Part shown: positions 43,539 to 53,477 of the stretch, in pieces
How positions within the stretch are numbered: position 1 is the first letter of the stretch
Layout: every line of letters begins with the position of its first letter
Source: Flaviaestuariibacter sp.
GTDB taxonomy: Bacteria > Bacteroidota > Bacteroidia > Chitinophagales > Chitinophagaceae
Direction of reading: 5' to 3'
DNA: 64,000 nucleotides
Assembly: GCA_025963645.1 (NCBI GenBank)
Contig: JAOQAI010000005.1
Location: 62,001 to 126,000 of the forward strand
Translations under genes and position numbers: made by a program
The notes under the pieces: generated by a model
Seen by the model: the letters and a program-made list of their open reading frames with translations, nothing else
Database searches by the model: none
Told to the model about the DNA's origin: nothing

Positions 43539-46205
43539 TCATCGTATCAGCGTTATCGTTCCCTTGCCAAAATAAGGCTTATCCAGGTAGTCCACTGCTT
43601 TCACCATCCACACAAATACATTGGTGCCTTGGTCTTTATAGCCAAGCTTTCCGTCCCAGCCCTTTCCATTGGTAGTGGTTTGAAAGACCAACTGCCCCCA
43701 GCGGTTATAAATGCGGAAGTATTCGATCTTTTTAATGCCCACGGCGATCGGACGGGCGGCATCGTTCCGGCCATCGCCATCCGGCGTAAAGGCGGTTGGA
43801 ACAAAGATGCTCGGGATGGTCTTGTAGACCTTCACGTTTACAAATGCCGAATCCGTACACCCTTCTATCGAAGAGACCAAAACCTTATACCGTATGGTTT
43901 CGAAGCTGCCGTTATAAGTACCTATCGGGTTAAAGATCGCAGCATTGTTCAGGCCTGTTGCCGGCACCCAGTTATACGCTACGCCCCCGCTGGCAGTGAA
44001 TTGCAAGGGCTGCCCGGTCACTACGGACGTATCTCTGCCCGCATACGCATTGATCTTTGGCACTACGGCTACAACTATCGAATCGCGATGTGGTTTGGGG
44101 CAAAAACCACTGGCATCAAAAACCGTAAGCACATAGGTGATTGTATCCTTGGGGCGGGCTGTAGGCGTAAGGGTATTGGCGTTGATCAGCGTGGCCGTTG
44201 GCGACCAGCTGAACGAGGTGCCATCAATGGACCCTTGCAAAAGTGCCGGTGTATTAAAACAGATCACGGTATCGGCTCCAATGGCTGCCTTTGGATAAGG
44301 GGAAGTGCGGACGATGACGGTATCGGTGCGGCTGCAATGCCCGATATGGGCACGGATAACATATTCGGTAAAGGCCGATGTGGGTCTTGCGAAAGGCGCT
44401 AAGAGATTAGGGTTTGAGAAATCGGCGGCAGGCGTCCATTCAAAGCGCAGCCCGTTGGTGGCAGCGCCCAGTTGCACGGAGTCGGTGAGGCAAATGCCTT
44501 TGTCGCCGACGGCATTGATCGTAACAAAATCCACTACTCTTACTTGTATGGAATCACTGTTGATACAGCCCTGGTCGTTTAGCCGGGCGGTGTAAACAGT
44601 AGTGACCGTCGGAAATACGAGAGGCGTTGCCGTGTTGGGGTTCAGCATAGCCGTATTGGGCGTCCAGCTAAAGTTTCCGGTCCCAACCGCACGCAGCTGC
44701 AAAGTATCGCCATTGCAGATGAGAGTATCTCGGAAAGGTAGGGAGAGCGGCGGTTTGTCCATGATCTCAATGGACTTACTAACGGTATCCAGGCAGCCCT
44801 TATCCGTTCCTACAATTAGCGACACGTTCTTGGTGCCGTTTATAGGATAGGAGTAAACCGGGTTTTTGATGCGGGAGGTATCAGCTAAAGTGGCGAGGTC
44901 GCCAAAGTTCCACCTCCACGAGTTCACAGACCCATATCGGGTTTTTGTTGTGTCATTGAATTGGGTAGGCTTTGTTGCGCAAATGCCTGCAGAAGTGAAA
45001 CCCAGAAAGAAGCCAGGGTAAACTAAAACTTTAGTAGTGGCCGTATCTGTACAAACTGTTCCGCGTTTTACTATAAACGTCACTAGGTAAGTGCCAGTAT
45101 CGCTATACTGGTGTGTAGGCGTGGGAAGAGTGCTGGTGTTGCCGTCTCCAAAATTCCACTCGTATGTATGAGCGGTCGGATCAAGCTGAAAGTTGTTTGA
45201 AAAAGTAAAAATAGAATCATGGCATTCGGAATAAGAAGGCGGCAGTTCAGCTGATGTAAAATCGCAATCGCTCACATTAACAATAAAATCTTTCCGATGA
45301 TAGCCAATTAGTTGGCCGGCCCGGTATTCCTTAATGTCAACACAAACAACATATTTTCCCACTGCCGGTGCTATCCCGCTTATAATGCCGGTTGAAGGAT
45401 TAATGGTAGCATTATTACCTAAAGGAGTAATAGCTGTGAAACCATTTATATAAGTGACGGGATTATATTGTGGCGGGACGGCAGCCAAAGGCGGTTGAGG
45501 ATTAATATCAGCAGAACTAATTGCCAGACCGCCATTGTAAGCATCGCTGAATGCATATACTAATGAATCACCTGATAATCCATCACTATCAATAGCACTA
45601 AAGTCTAAAGTAAAAGGTCTTTCTTGGCAAATGATCGATAAACTTAAATTGAACTTTGGGCTGCTATTATTTTTATCATTTCCTAAAGTGGACGTGCCGG
45701 GAATAATACAATTATATGTTGAGCCCGTTCCACTTGGTCCTGATGGACTAACGATATTGTTTAATGTTGTTCTGCAACAAGTTTGGTAGGTAGCGGTATA
45801 GCCGGATGTGTTGTCGGGGAGATCTACCACAAATGGGTAATCCGCAAAAGAATAGTTCAAAGTAGGGGCACCGATAATACAAGGAGGGGCACCTGCAATG
45901 GGAATAGGTCCAATAGAGGAACGATTCACAGTGAATGGCTGATTGGTGCCTGGAAATTGGGCTTTCGTGTCATTATTGAAAATACCAATCAAAACACTGT
46001 TAGGCATTTGAGCACAGTTGGTACCGAGAGGAGGTGGGGCTTCACAAGCAACGTCTTTATAAAGACGTAAGGTGATCCGGTATTTTTTTGAGCCATCTGC
46101 ATTGGTGCTTAGGTATTCATAAATCATTTCGCCGCCAATGATATGCGCAGCAAAAGCGGTTGAAGCAGACAAGACAATAAATAAAGCAATTAGGATCTTC
46201 TTCAT
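43539..46205 (-). CDS. Large surface protein with PKD domains and type B T9SS sorting domain
   Basis: 888 aa. Signal peptide (MKKILIALFIVLSASTAFAA), Bacteroidota surface-protein N-terminal domain (HIIGGEMIYEYLS, YRITLRLYKDV), two PKD-like domains (YEWNFGDGNTSTLPTPTHQY about 345, WRWNFGDLATLAD about 430), Ig/PKD-type repeats with SWTPNTAM-like motifs, and a C-terminal gliding-motility-associated (CHU_C, type B) domain: FVPTAFTPDGDGRNDAARP and RIYNRWGQLVFQT (about 795-888). Likely an adhesin or surface component exported by T9SS. Its ATG overlaps the hydrolase TGA by one base. Confidence 0.92.
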   Translation of the reverse strand: MKKILIALFIVLSASTAFAAHIIGGEMIYEYLSTNADGSKKYRITLRLYKDVACEAPPPLGTNCAQMPNSVLIGIFNNDTKAQFPGTNQPFTVNRSSIGPIPIAGAPPCIIGAPTLNYSFADYPFVVDLPDNTSGYTATYQTCCRTTLNNIVSPSGPSGTGSTYNCIIPGTSTLGNDKNNSSPKFNLSLSIICQERPFTLDFSAIDSDGLSGDSLVYAFSDAYNGGLAISSADINPQPPLAAVPPQYNPVTYINGFTAITPLGNNATINPSTGIISGIAPAVGKYVVCVDIKEYRAGQLIGYHRKDFIVNVSDCDFTSAELPPSYSECHDSIFTFSNNFQLDPTAHTYEWNFGDGNTSTLPTPTHQYSDTGTYLVTFIVKRGTVCTDTATTKVLVYPGFFLGFTSAGICATKPTQFNDTTKTRYGSVNSWRWNFGDLATLADTSRIKNPVYSYPINGTKNVSLIVGTDKGCLDTVSKSIEIMDKPPLSLPFRDTLICNGDTLQLRAVGTGNFSWTPNTAMLNPNTATPLVFPTVTTVYTARLNDQGCINSDSIQVRVVDFVTINAVGDKGICLTDSVQLGAATNGLRFEWTPAADFSNPNLLAPFARPTSAFTEYVIRAHIGHCSRTDTVIVRTSPYPKAAIGADTVICFNTPALLQGSIDGTSFSWSPTATLINANTLTPTARPKDTITYVLTVFDASGFCPKPHRDSIVVAVVPKINAYAGRDTSVVTGQPLQFTASGGVAYNWVPATGLNNAAIFNPIGTYNGSFETIRYKVLVSSIEGCTDSAFVNVKVYKTIPSIFVPTAFTPDGDGRNDAARPIAVGIKKIEYFRIYNRWGQLVFQTTTNGKGWDGKLGYKDQGTNVFVWMVKAVDYLDKPYFGKGTITLIR

Positions 46206-47014
46206 CAGGGCATTAGCGGCTTAGTGATACAATTTACGAAAGAATTCATACAATGGTTGGCTTCTATAGTTTCCTCTATCATTCCGGTGTGTCCAGCGGC
46301 TTCCAGGATATGCACATGTGATTGAGCGGGCAGGTAGCATTGCTGCAGTCCATCGGCCAGTGGCACAGCAGCATCCTCTCTCCCCATCACGAACAATACA
46401 GGCACCGTGGCTTCCCGTAAAACGGCTGTCCGGTCCGGGCGCCCCATCATAGATCGGTAATAGGCTATAAGAGCTGCACCACTGAAGGTTTTGCTTTGAG
46501 AAACGTGTTCTTCTATCCACTCCGGGTGGGCCTCTTTAGAAGCGGCACTATATAAATTAGGGATCGTTGCTTTTAGAAATGCTTCGGCGCCATGTTCTTC
46601 GATAAAAAGGATCCCTTTCCGGCGGGTGGACCTCTTTTCTTCGCTATCGGCAAAGGCGGACGAATGGAAAAGCCCAAAACCGGAAAGCAGCTGTGGGTAG
46701 CGTTCCGCAAATGCCAGTGTAATATAGCCGCCCATGCTGTGCCCGATCATTATGCATTGGTTAACGCTTTCCGCCTCCAGTATCGTATGCACCACTTCTG
46801 CTAATCCTTCCAGGCTCATTTCTTCCACCATAGCCGAAGCGCCGCTGCCAGGCAGGTCGGGAATCAGAAGCCGGTAACCCGCAAAGGCATTGTATTGATG
46901 CTTCCAGATGGTGCCGTCTTCGCCAAAGCCATGCAGCAGCACTACCGTTTCGCCGGCGCCTTGCACCCGGTAGCTGATCGCCGCGTTTTTATACAACAGG
47001 TTCCGGGTTTCCAT
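46205..47014 (-). CDS. Alpha/beta hydrolase
   Basis: 269 aa. Oxyanion segment VVLLHGFGEDGTIW (about 23-36), nucleophile elbow MIGHSMGGYITLAF (Ser about 95), acid in VMGREDAAVPL (about 211) and His in LEAAGHTGMIEE (about 240). No signal peptide, so cytoplasmic. Substrate unknown (esterase or C-C hydrolase types share these motifs). Overlaps the DUF4105 gene upstream by 26 bp and the surface protein gene downstream by one base: a three-gene operon. Confidence 0.88.
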   Translation of the reverse strand: METRNLLYKNAAISYRVQGAGETVVLLHGFGEDGTIWKHQYNAFAGYRLLIPDLPGSGASAMVEEMSLEGLAEVVHTILEAESVNQCIMIGHSMGGYITLAFAERYPQLLSGFGLFHSSAFADSEEKRSTRRKGILFIEEHGAEAFLKATIPNLYSAASKEAHPEWIEEHVSQSKTFSGAALIAYYRSMMGRPDRTAVLREATVPVLFVMGREDAAVPLADGLQQCYLPAQSHVHILEAAGHTGMIEETIEANHCMNSFVNCITKPLMP

Positions 47015-48176
47015 GGTGGGGTTTTAAAATGATGAGCCAGCTACGCAGCAGCAGCAGCAGCACAACAGGCAGGAAGCCGGTATTTAATTCCTGCGGCAGA
47101 AAAACCCAGCCAATTAGCAGCAGGCTTTGTATAATGATAGTGGCAAGCAAATAATTATTCACCCAACCTTTGTTCGATCGCAAAAAAGGCGAAACGACCA
47201 GGTGCGTAGGTAGCGCCCAGGCGAGGTTCCAGTTGTTGGCGCAAAGGGCATGGTCTGTACCAAACCACATGACCAGCAACACGATTCCTACAATGCCCGT
47301 TACCGCAAAGAACAGCACATCGAATACGGCAATAGTCCGCTGAAATCCTTTCGGCCGCAGCATGGAAAGGATGATGACAGCAACCAGTAAGAGGCTGAAA
47401 GCAATGAAAGGCGTAAACCCGTTTCGCTTTGGAAGAAGGGAAGGCTTCTCCAAAATAACAGCGGCTTTTTTTACTAACGGTTGTCCATTGGCGGTAGCCC
47501 CTTCCAACCCAAGCAACAGGTTCTGCGGCAGGAACATCGCTTGCTCGTTGGGGACCTTTCTATCCAGCTTTGCACCTAGCAGCAGGTCAATACCCAGCTT
47601 GCTCCAGGAAAGATGGCCGGCATCCAGCTTTTCGTGTATTAGGTTACGAAAGGTGGGGATCTTCTTTGGCAAGATTGGGGTTAGCGCAATAGGTTGCGCT
47701 GCATTGCGCTTTATCATGTCCTTAGCGCGGGTAGTGCAATTGTCGTAAAGAAAATCGTAGCGATAAGTGCGGTTCTGCGGCAGTGCATTGGTTTGCAAAG
47801 CAGCATTCAGTTGTGCTTTTTGGTCGCAATTCAGCAGCAGTTCCTGCTCCCAAACGCTGCGGCTCTCCGCATCATAGTTATACAGGAAACTATTGAAGTC
47901 TTCAACCGATAGGGCATAGGGTAACTTGCCTCGAACGAATTGCACATAAAAATCCGGTCCGAATTCAAAGGTGCCATAGTTGTAAACCGCATCCGTGCCG
48001 GCAGCCGCATCTGTAACCCGCAATGCTGTATGCCCAAAGATGGAATACAATTCCGCCCCCGGCGCGCAGGTGAGCAGGCTAAAGCGCAGCCCGCAGGAAT
48101 CGCCCTGCGCTTCCCCGCGAACAAAAAAGCTTAGAAGAAATAGTAAAAGAAAAAGCAGTTTTTTCAAGCCGGACAT
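46989..48176 (-). CDS. DUF4105/Lnb N-terminal domain membrane protein
   Basis: 395 aa. Signal peptide (about 1-23), then the Lnb N-terminal (DUF4105) domain: LLTCAPGAELYSIFGHTALRV, YNYGTFEFGPDFYVQFVRGK, and RYDFLYDNCTTRAKDMI with a conserved Cys/Asp (about 35-180); the pattern resembles papain-like Cys/His sites. The C-terminal half has four to five membrane segments (about 250-385). In lacto-N-biosidase Lnb the related domain is N-terminal; the role here is unknown. First gene of the operon with the hydrolase and the PKD protein. Confidence 0.85.
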   Translation of the reverse strand: MSGLKKLLFLLLFLLSFFVRGEAQGDSCGLRFSLLTCAPGAELYSIFGHTALRVTDAAAGTDAVYNYGTFEFGPDFYVQFVRGKLPYALSVEDFNSFLYNYDAESRSVWEQELLLNCDQKAQLNAALQTNALPQNRTYRYDFLYDNCTTRAKDMIKRNAAQPIALTPILPKKIPTFRNLIHEKLDAGHLSWSKLGIDLLLGAKLDRKVPNEQAMFLPQNLLLGLEGATANGQPLVKKAAVILEKPSLLPKRNGFTPFIAFSLLLVAVIILSMLRPKGFQRTIAVFDVLFFAVTGIVGIVLLVMWFGTDHALCANNWNLAWALPTHLVVSPFLRSNKGWVNNYLLATIIIQSLLLIGWVFLPQELNTGFLPVVLLLLLRSWLIILKPHHGNPEPVV

Positions 48177-48293
48177 TTGTGGATGGCAAGATAATTAAAA
48201 GGGCAGGGAAAAGGGCAAGGGGAATGTTAAAGGAAGTTCGGTCTTTTGATGCTAAACCTTTGAACTAATCAACCCAATCACTTTTCAACCAAC

Positions 48294-49766
48294 CTACTTC
48301 CGGCTGTAATTCGGTGCTTCCCTCGTGATCTCCACGTCATGCGCATGGCTTTCCCGCATACCCGCGTTAGTGATCTTTACAAATGTTGCTGACTTCAGTT
48401 CTTCAATATTCTTTGCGCCGCAATAACCCATGCCGGCCCGCAGCCCGCCTACATATTGATAAACGATCTCTTTCAACGAACCTTTATACGCCACCCGTCC
48501 TTCAATCCCTTCCGGCACATATTTTTTTACATCGGCTTCAGGGTCCTGGAAATAACGATCGCTGCTGCCAACGGACATCGCTCCCAATGAACCCATCCCG
48601 CGGTATTCTTTGAACTTGCGTCCTTCATAGATAATAGTATCGCCAGGGCTTTCTTCCGTACCGGCAAAAATGCTTCCCATCATCACGCAGTCAGCGCCGG
48701 CGGCGAGGGCTTTCACCATATCACCCGTATAGCGAATGCCGCCATCTGCAATAATAGGAATGCCTCTTTTATGCAATGCAGCATGTGCCTGCATGATCGC
48801 CGTTAGTTGCGGTACACCCGCACCTGCCACGATCCGTGTGGTGCAAATGGAGCCAGGACCGATACCTACTTTCACCGCATCCGCACCGGCATCTGCCAGG
48901 GCTTCCGCACCGGCGGTTGTAGCTACGTTACCGGCTATTACATTTATGTTTTTGAAGTTGCCTTTAATGCTTTTCAGCGCATCAATGATTCCCTTGGAAT
49001 GCCCGTGGGCACTATCCAGGCAAATAACATCAGCACCAACGGCCTGCAGCGCGGCAACCCGGTCCATCAGGTCTGCGGATACACCTACCGCAGCGCCTAC
49101 CAGCAAACGTCCCAGGGAATCTTTGGCTGCGTTAGGGAAAGAGGTGACCTGTAAAATATCCCGGTAGGTAATAAGCCCGATCAGCTTTCCATCGCCATCT
49201 ACCACAGGCAATTTCTCCACTTTTGTTTGGCGCAGGATGGCTTCCGCCTTTTTAAGGTCTGTGCCTTCCGGTGCGGTGATCAACCCTTCTTTCGTCATCA
49301 CCTCGCTCACCTTCCGGTGCAGGTCTTCCTCGAACCGCAGATCGCGGTTGGTAAGTATGCCAGCCAGTTTGCCGCCTGCATCTACAATAGGAATACCGCC
49401 GATCCGGTTCTCCCGCATCAGGCGCTGCGCATCCCCGATCGTAGCATCAATAGTGAGGGTGACAGGGTCTTGTATCATGGCGCTTTCGCTGCGCTTCACC
49501 CGGCGCACTTGTTCTGCCTGCTTCTCCACGCTCATGTTTTTGTGAAGCACACCGATGCCACCTTCCCGTGCCAGGGCAATAGCCAGTGAAGCCTCTGTCA
49601 CCGTGTCCATTGCTGCGGACAGCATCGGGATATTCAGGGTAATGTCTTTGGTTAAACGCGTTTTGATGGTAACGTCCCGCGGAAGAATTTCGGAAAAAGC
49701 GGGAACAAGAAGTACATCATCAAAGGTCAGTCCGTCAATGAACTGTTTGGTGGGGTTTGTTGCCAT
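48294..49766 (-). CDS. guaB: Inosine-5'-monophosphate dehydrogenase
   Basis: 490 aa from ATG 49766. It oxidises IMP to XMP with NAD, the committed step of GMP synthesis. Core start [18 protein letters not shown]; tandem CBS domains (about 95-205, with [20 protein letters not shown] and [17 protein letters not shown]); catalytic Cys loop [17 protein letters not shown] (about 298-314); flap with [11 protein letters not shown]. Length is standard. The promoter is described separately. Confidence 0.96.
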   Translation of the reverse strand: MATNPTKQFIDGLTFDDVLLVPAFSEILPRDVTIKTRLTKDITLNIPMLSAAMDTVTEASLAIALAREGGIGVLHKNMSVEKQAEQVRRVKRSESAMIQDPVTLTIDATIGDAQRLMRENRIGGIPIVDAGGKLAGILTNRDLRFEEDLHRKVSEVMTKEGLITAPEGTDLKKAEAILRQTKVEKLPVVDGDGKLIGLITYRDILQVTSFPNAAKDSLGRLLVGAAVGVSADLMDRVAALQAVGADVICLDSAHGHSKGIIDALKSIKGNFKNINVIAGNVATTAGAEALADAGADAVKVGIGPGSICTTRIVAGAGVPQLTAIMQAHAALHKRGIPIIADGGIRYTGDMVKALAAGADCVMMGSIFAGTEESPGDTIIYEGRKFKEYRGMGSLGAMSVGSSDRYFQDPEADVKKYVPEGIEGRVAYKGSLKEIVYQYVGGLRAGMGYCGAKNIEELKSATFVKITNAGMRESHAHDVEITREAPNYSRK

Positions 49767-49769
49767 GTG

Positions 49770-49801
49770 CAAATATAGCCCCTGTGCCTCTAAAGGGCAG
49801 A
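49770..49801 (-). promoter_or_regulatory. Candidate guaB promoter
   Basis: Minus strand: TCTG (49801-49798, one mismatch to TTTG), 20-bp spacer, TATATTTG (49777-49770, full match). The ATG begins three bases after the -7 element, which implies a leaderless or misassigned start. Confidence 0.5.
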
Positions 49802-49861
49802 TTTAGCCCCTGATGTTCTTTTTACTTTGGAGCCTTTTTTAAAAAATAAACATTTTATTAA

Positions 49862-49896
49862 ACCTCACCGGTTTCCAACACTGGTGAGGTCTTTTT
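49862..49896 (+). terminator. Palindromic hairpin with T-run
   Basis: ACCTCACCGGT (49862-49872) and ACTGGTGAGGT (49880-49890), followed by CTTTTTG. The T-run is on the + strand although both flanking genes are on the minus strand, so it may be a dispersed palindrome rather than a functional terminator. Confidence 0.55.
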
Positions 49897-50030
49897 GTTT
49901 GCAGGCGGCAGTACTACTATAAAGCTTTTGTTGTGTCACTCCCTTGTACGTACGGTAAGTCTATTAAGCAATGTGCAAACTGCCAACTATCATCTGCCAA
50001 CTTTCTAAGAGAAATGGCTATCAAAATGCA

Positions 50031-50061
50031 ACCTAAGTTCCCCCACCGGCGGACAGCGGGC
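50031..50061 (+). repeat. ACTTAGG dispersed palindromic repeat, copy 5 (3' end of asparaginase-domain gene)
   Basis: ACCTAAGTTCCCCCACCGGCGGACAGCGGGC. Read on the minus strand it encodes the final SPLSAGGGT and TAG of the asparaginase-domain protein, the same reading frame as in the S4 gene. Confidence 0.8.
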
Positions 50062-50545
50062 TAAGTTCTTCAAACTCTCCCGTTAATTTATTCTTGCGCA
50101 CATTGCCGGCTTCAAAGCAGCGCCCGTTCATGGCCACATAAACGCCGGGTGATAGGGTTTGCACAAACGCAAAAGCGCTTCCCAAATTAAATAACCCATC
50201 TGAGGAACCGAATTTATAAGGCACCATGGCGCCCGTAATGACAATAGTTTTGCCGGCTACCATTTTAGCTAACACCTGCGCCGTTTCCGCCATCGTATCG
50301 GTGCCATGCGTAATGATGATTTGCGTTTCATCAGCTTCGAGGCAATGCCGTGCGATCAGTTCCCGATCAATCTCCGTCATTTCCAGGCTGTCTATCATCA
50401 TAAGCGTCCGGATGTCAACAGGCACGAGGTTTCGCCCAAGTTCCAGCATCTCTGGCAGATGCGTGTCTTTGAAAAAAAGCTGCCCATTCAGTTCATTATA
50501 CTCTTTGTCAAATGTGCCGCCCGTAATGAAGATGCGAATGCCCAT
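50033..50545 (-). CDS. Short asparaginase-domain protein
   Basis: 170 aa. It carries only the N-terminal asparaginase domain: IFITGGTFDKEYNEL (first catalytic Thr, about 6-20) and IIITHGTDTMAETAQVL (second Thr and Asp, about 77-93), ITGAMVPYKFGSSDGLFNLG. The C-terminal domain of full L-asparaginases (about 330 aa) is missing, as in a group of short Bacteroidota homologues, so activity is uncertain. The last nine residues and stop come from the ACTTAGG repeat. Confidence 0.85.
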   Translation of the reverse strand: MGIRIFITGGTFDKEYNELNGQLFFKDTHLPEMLELGRNLVPVDIRTLMMIDSLEMTEIDRELIARHCLEADETQIIITHGTDTMAETAQVLAKMVAGKTIVITGAMVPYKFGSSDGLFNLGSAFAFVQTLSPGVYVAMNGRCFEAGNVRKNKLTGEFEELSPLSAGGGT

Positions 50546-50680
50546 AGTATCAATCGTTGCTGTAAAATTAGGGGAAACCCATAGTGCCCGAAATCATTAG
50601 CCCGAAGCTTGCCGGCTTTCATCGAACAAACGACAAAACGAGTCACAAATCTTTTAGTTTTAAGGCTTAATCAAAACAGC

Positions 50681-51046
50681 ATGCGCTATTTTCTCAGGAG
50701 TGTCTTTTTTGCACTTCGCGGCATCTATTATTTTTTCAAGTCGGAACGTAATGGACAGATACAGGGCGCCATCGGTTTGCTGGCTGTTATTGCCGGCTGT
50801 TTCTTTCATCTACAAAAGATCGAATGGCTGTTTCTCTTTCTTTGCATCGGCGCTGTCATCAGCCTGGAAATGCTGAATTCGGCCATTGAACGAGTTTGTA
50901 ATATGCACTCGACGGATTTTCACCCGGCTATTAAGATCATTAAGGATTTATCCGCCGCGGCGGTGCTTTGGATGGCGATCATTGCAGTGGTTATTGGAGC
51001 CATTATTTTTCTTCCCTACATTGCCCGGTTGCTGGGATCATCTTAA
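50681..51046 (+). CDS. dgkA: Diacylglycerol kinase family protein
   Basis: 121 aa from ATG 50681. Three membrane helices with the DgkA signatures: FKSERNGQIQGAIG near 22-35 and the catalytic-site helix ISLEMLNSAIERVCNMHS with a later HPAIKIIKDLSAAAVL (about 65-100). These integral enzymes phosphorylate diacylglycerol or undecaprenol. The Gram-positive-like form (undecaprenol kinase) and DgkA cannot be told apart by eye. The longer frame upstream starts before any family residues. Convergent with rtcB. Confidence 0.87.
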   Translation: MRYFLRSVFFALRGIYYFFKSERNGQIQGAIGLLAVIAGCFFHLQKIEWLFLFLCIGAVISLEMLNSAIERVCNMHSTDFHPAIKIIKDLSAAAVLWMAIIAVVIGAIIFLPYIARLLGSS

Positions 51047-51067
51047 TTTTTCAAGCTGTTGATAGAA

Positions 51068-52519
51068 TCATTCTCCCTCAACTACATCACTGCTTTTCTT
51101 TCGCCACTTTTTTGGCGCGGTACCATCCATCTTTACAATTTTTGGATGAAAAATGCCAACCGTTTCTACCAACGCTTTCTGCGAGTTCATCACTTCGTGA
51201 ATGTCTTTGTAGGCAAAGGGCGCTTCATCTAATCCGCCACCCAGCAGCGTCACGCCTTGCTTAGCGAGAATTTCATTCAACTGGTTTTGCGTTACTGAAT
51301 TGAGAGCGGCTGTCCGGCTCATCGCCCTCCCGGCTCCATGTGAAGCGGAATTGATAGACGCTATTTCACCTTTACCTTTCACAATAAAACCAGGTGAAGC
51401 CATAGAGCCGGGAATGATTCCCAATACATCTTTACCAGCCGGCGTAGCGCCTTTCCGGTGCACGATCACATTCTTGCCATTCCACTTTTCCTTCCAGGCA
51501 AAATTGTGATGGTTCTCCACCATCTTCAGCGGCTGTCGTCCCAATTGCTTCGCCAGCTTTGCATGGATCACATGATGACACGCAGACGCATAGTCGCCGG
51601 CAAGATTCATGGATAGCCAGTATTCAATACCTTCCTGTTCGTCTAACGATAGCCAGGCAAGGTTGGCCGCTTCGCCCGGTAACCGTCTCTTTTCTTTAGC
51701 GATCTTGGTATAATGATTCGCTATGTTCGCTCCCAAGCCTCTTGATCCGGAATGGGAAAGCAACCCTAAATATTGTCCCGGTGCCACACCTAAAACAGCA
51801 TCCTTTTCAGCCACTTCCACCGTGCCCCATTCTACAAAATGGTTGCCGGAACCTGAGGAGCCTAACTGCTTCCACGCTCTGCCCTGCAGGCTTTTCAGCA
51901 AGCCGTTTTGCTCCCATTCTTCCCGGTACATTACCGCATCATCAGCGGGGCTTTGAAACGTAGCGCCGCTTCCAAATAAAGTCGCTTCATTCAGTTCCCT
52001 TGTGAAGTAGTGTTCCTTTTGGATCAGTTCTTTTGGGCTTATATCAAAAATAGAAAGACACATCCGGCAGCCAATGTCCACCCCCACGCCATACGGGATA
52101 ACTGCGTTTTCGGTTGCTAACACGCCTCCGATCGGTAAGCCATATCCTTGGTGCGCATCGGGCATCAGGGCACCTGCTACAGCAATTGGAATTTTAGCGG
52201 CAACATACATCTGGTGCATAGCGCCTTGCTCAATGCCTTCACTTCCGAACACATCGAAATGGATACCCGAAGTATTAAGCGGGATCTCATCTCCACCTGC
52301 TTTAGGCTTTGGTATCAGCGCTTCCGCGATCTTTCCTAAAATGCGATCGCCTGCATACTCATTCGGGCTTTGCAAAATGCTGGCTAATATCTCTATCGCA
52401 TCATCAAACAGCAAATGCCTGTGATGCTTTTCCATAATATTCATGGCAAGTGAAATGACCGGTCCTTCGGGATAGCCGATCTTTCGTAAGTCTTTGCCTG
52501 TTATTTTTATTTTTGCCAT
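51068..52519 (-). CDS. rtcB: RNA-splicing ligase RtcB family protein
   Basis: 483 aa from ATG 52519. RtcB joins 3'-phosphate or 2',3'-cyclic phosphate ends to 5'-OH RNA using GTP and Mn. Motifs: HQGYGLPIGGVLATE, GVDIGCRMCLSIFD (metal Cys, about 115), GSGNHFVEWG, LLSHSGSRGLGA, HRKGATPAGKD, and SASHGAGRAMSR with the guanylated His (about 400). All key residues look intact. The frame extends 28 codons upstream without family residues. No RtcA or RtcR stands nearby. Confidence 0.94.
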   Translation of the reverse strand: MAKIKITGKDLRKIGYPEGPVISLAMNIMEKHHRHLLFDDAIEILASILQSPNEYAGDRILGKIAEALIPKPKAGGDEIPLNTSGIHFDVFGSEGIEQGAMHQMYVAAKIPIAVAGALMPDAHQGYGLPIGGVLATENAVIPYGVGVDIGCRMCLSIFDISPKELIQKEHYFTRELNEATLFGSGATFQSPADDAVMYREEWEQNGLLKSLQGRAWKQLGSSGSGNHFVEWGTVEVAEKDAVLGVAPGQYLGLLSHSGSRGLGANIANHYTKIAKEKRRLPGEAANLAWLSLDEQEGIEYWLSMNLAGDYASACHHVIHAKLAKQLGRQPLKMVENHHNFAWKEKWNGKNVIVHRKGATPAGKDVLGIIPGSMASPGFIVKGKGEIASINSASHGAGRAMSRTAALNSVTQNQLNEILAKQGVTLLGGGLDEAPFAYKDIHEVMNSQKALVETVGIFHPKIVKMDGTAPKKWRKKSSDVVEGE

Positions 52520-52701
52520 AATTGTTGTTTTGTGATGAGTAGTACCACTTCTATTGCGCCTTTGTGAACTTGTACTGCGCAAGGGCGGAGCCATGCAAGC
52601 CATTCATCATTTTGTATTTTTCTGAAGCCTCTTCGCTTCATAGTCATATCAAATCCATAATTCCTGTGCCACTATTACCTATTTAGTAGTATCTTTTTCC
52701 C

Positions 52702-53477
52702 ATGCCTGAAATACCTGATATCGAAGTCTTCTCCCGGAATTTAAAGGACCTGTTAGCCGGCAAGCAAGTTGCTGAAGTAAAAGTTGTCAATGGCAAAAAG
52801 CTAAAGGACAGCCCTGCTGAACTTTCGGCAGCCCTAAAAGGGCAAAAGCTTCTCGACGTGTACCGCTCCGGAAAAGAGCTGCGCATGCAATTCTCCAAAG
52901 ACGTTCTGCTAGGCATTCATCTCATGCTTACCGGCGATATCCACTTTTTTGAGAAGGGAAATGAACGCAAATCAACGATCATTGAATTGCATTTTAAAGA
53001 CGGCACCGGCATTGCGCTTACGGACCGGATGAAAAATGCTGCTGTCAAATTAAGCCCGGTTGACAAAGGCGGTATAGATGCGCTTGACAAAGCCCTCAAC
53101 TTCAAAACCCTGAAAGAGATATTGGATAGGAAAGCCGCTATCAAAAATGTCCTCTTAGACCAGGATATTATTCGCGGCATCGGCAATTCCTATTCTGATG
53201 AGATCTTGTGGGAAACCCGGATCTCTCCTTTTTCAAAAGCCAATGCCATTCCCGATGAAAAATCAAAGAACTGGTTACCGTTATTAAAAAGGTTTTGAAA
53301 GGGGCTACTGAAAAGATATACAAGAATCACCCCGGCAAAATTCACGGCGAAGTGAAAGAGTATTTGCAAATTCATACAAAATATAAAATCGAAAGCCCCA
53401 CCGGAAGCCCGATACTTACTGCCGAACGTGGCATGCTTAAAACATATTACACGGAGGAGCAGGTTGTTTATGAATAG
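52702..53477 (+). pseudogene. Fpg/Nei-family DNA glycosylase gene with frameshift
   Basis: Frame 1 (52702-53298) encodes MPEIPDIEVFSRNLKDLL (catalytic Pro2, Glu3), MLTGDIHFF, LTDRMKNAAVKL and the H2TH region (LLDQDIIRGIGNSYSDEILW). It shifts at the A5 run 53258-53262; with one more A the protein continues KIKELVTVIKKVLKG into the second frame ATEKIYKNHPGKIHGEVKEYL, ending at 53477 (about 259 aa). No zinc finger cysteines are seen at the C-terminus, as in short Bacteroidota members. One missing base in a homopolymer may be a sequencing error or true decay. Confidence 0.8.

Noticed and set aside
43629-44402. 257-aa + strand ORF inside the PKD surface protein gene
   Set aside because: Antisense to a protein with clear PKD and type B sorting domains; shadow only.
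49862-49896. Terminator for the asparaginase-domain gene
   Set aside because: The T-run lies on the + strand, while the gene is on the minus strand and followed there by GGTTTAATAAAA; listed only as a palindromic hairpin.
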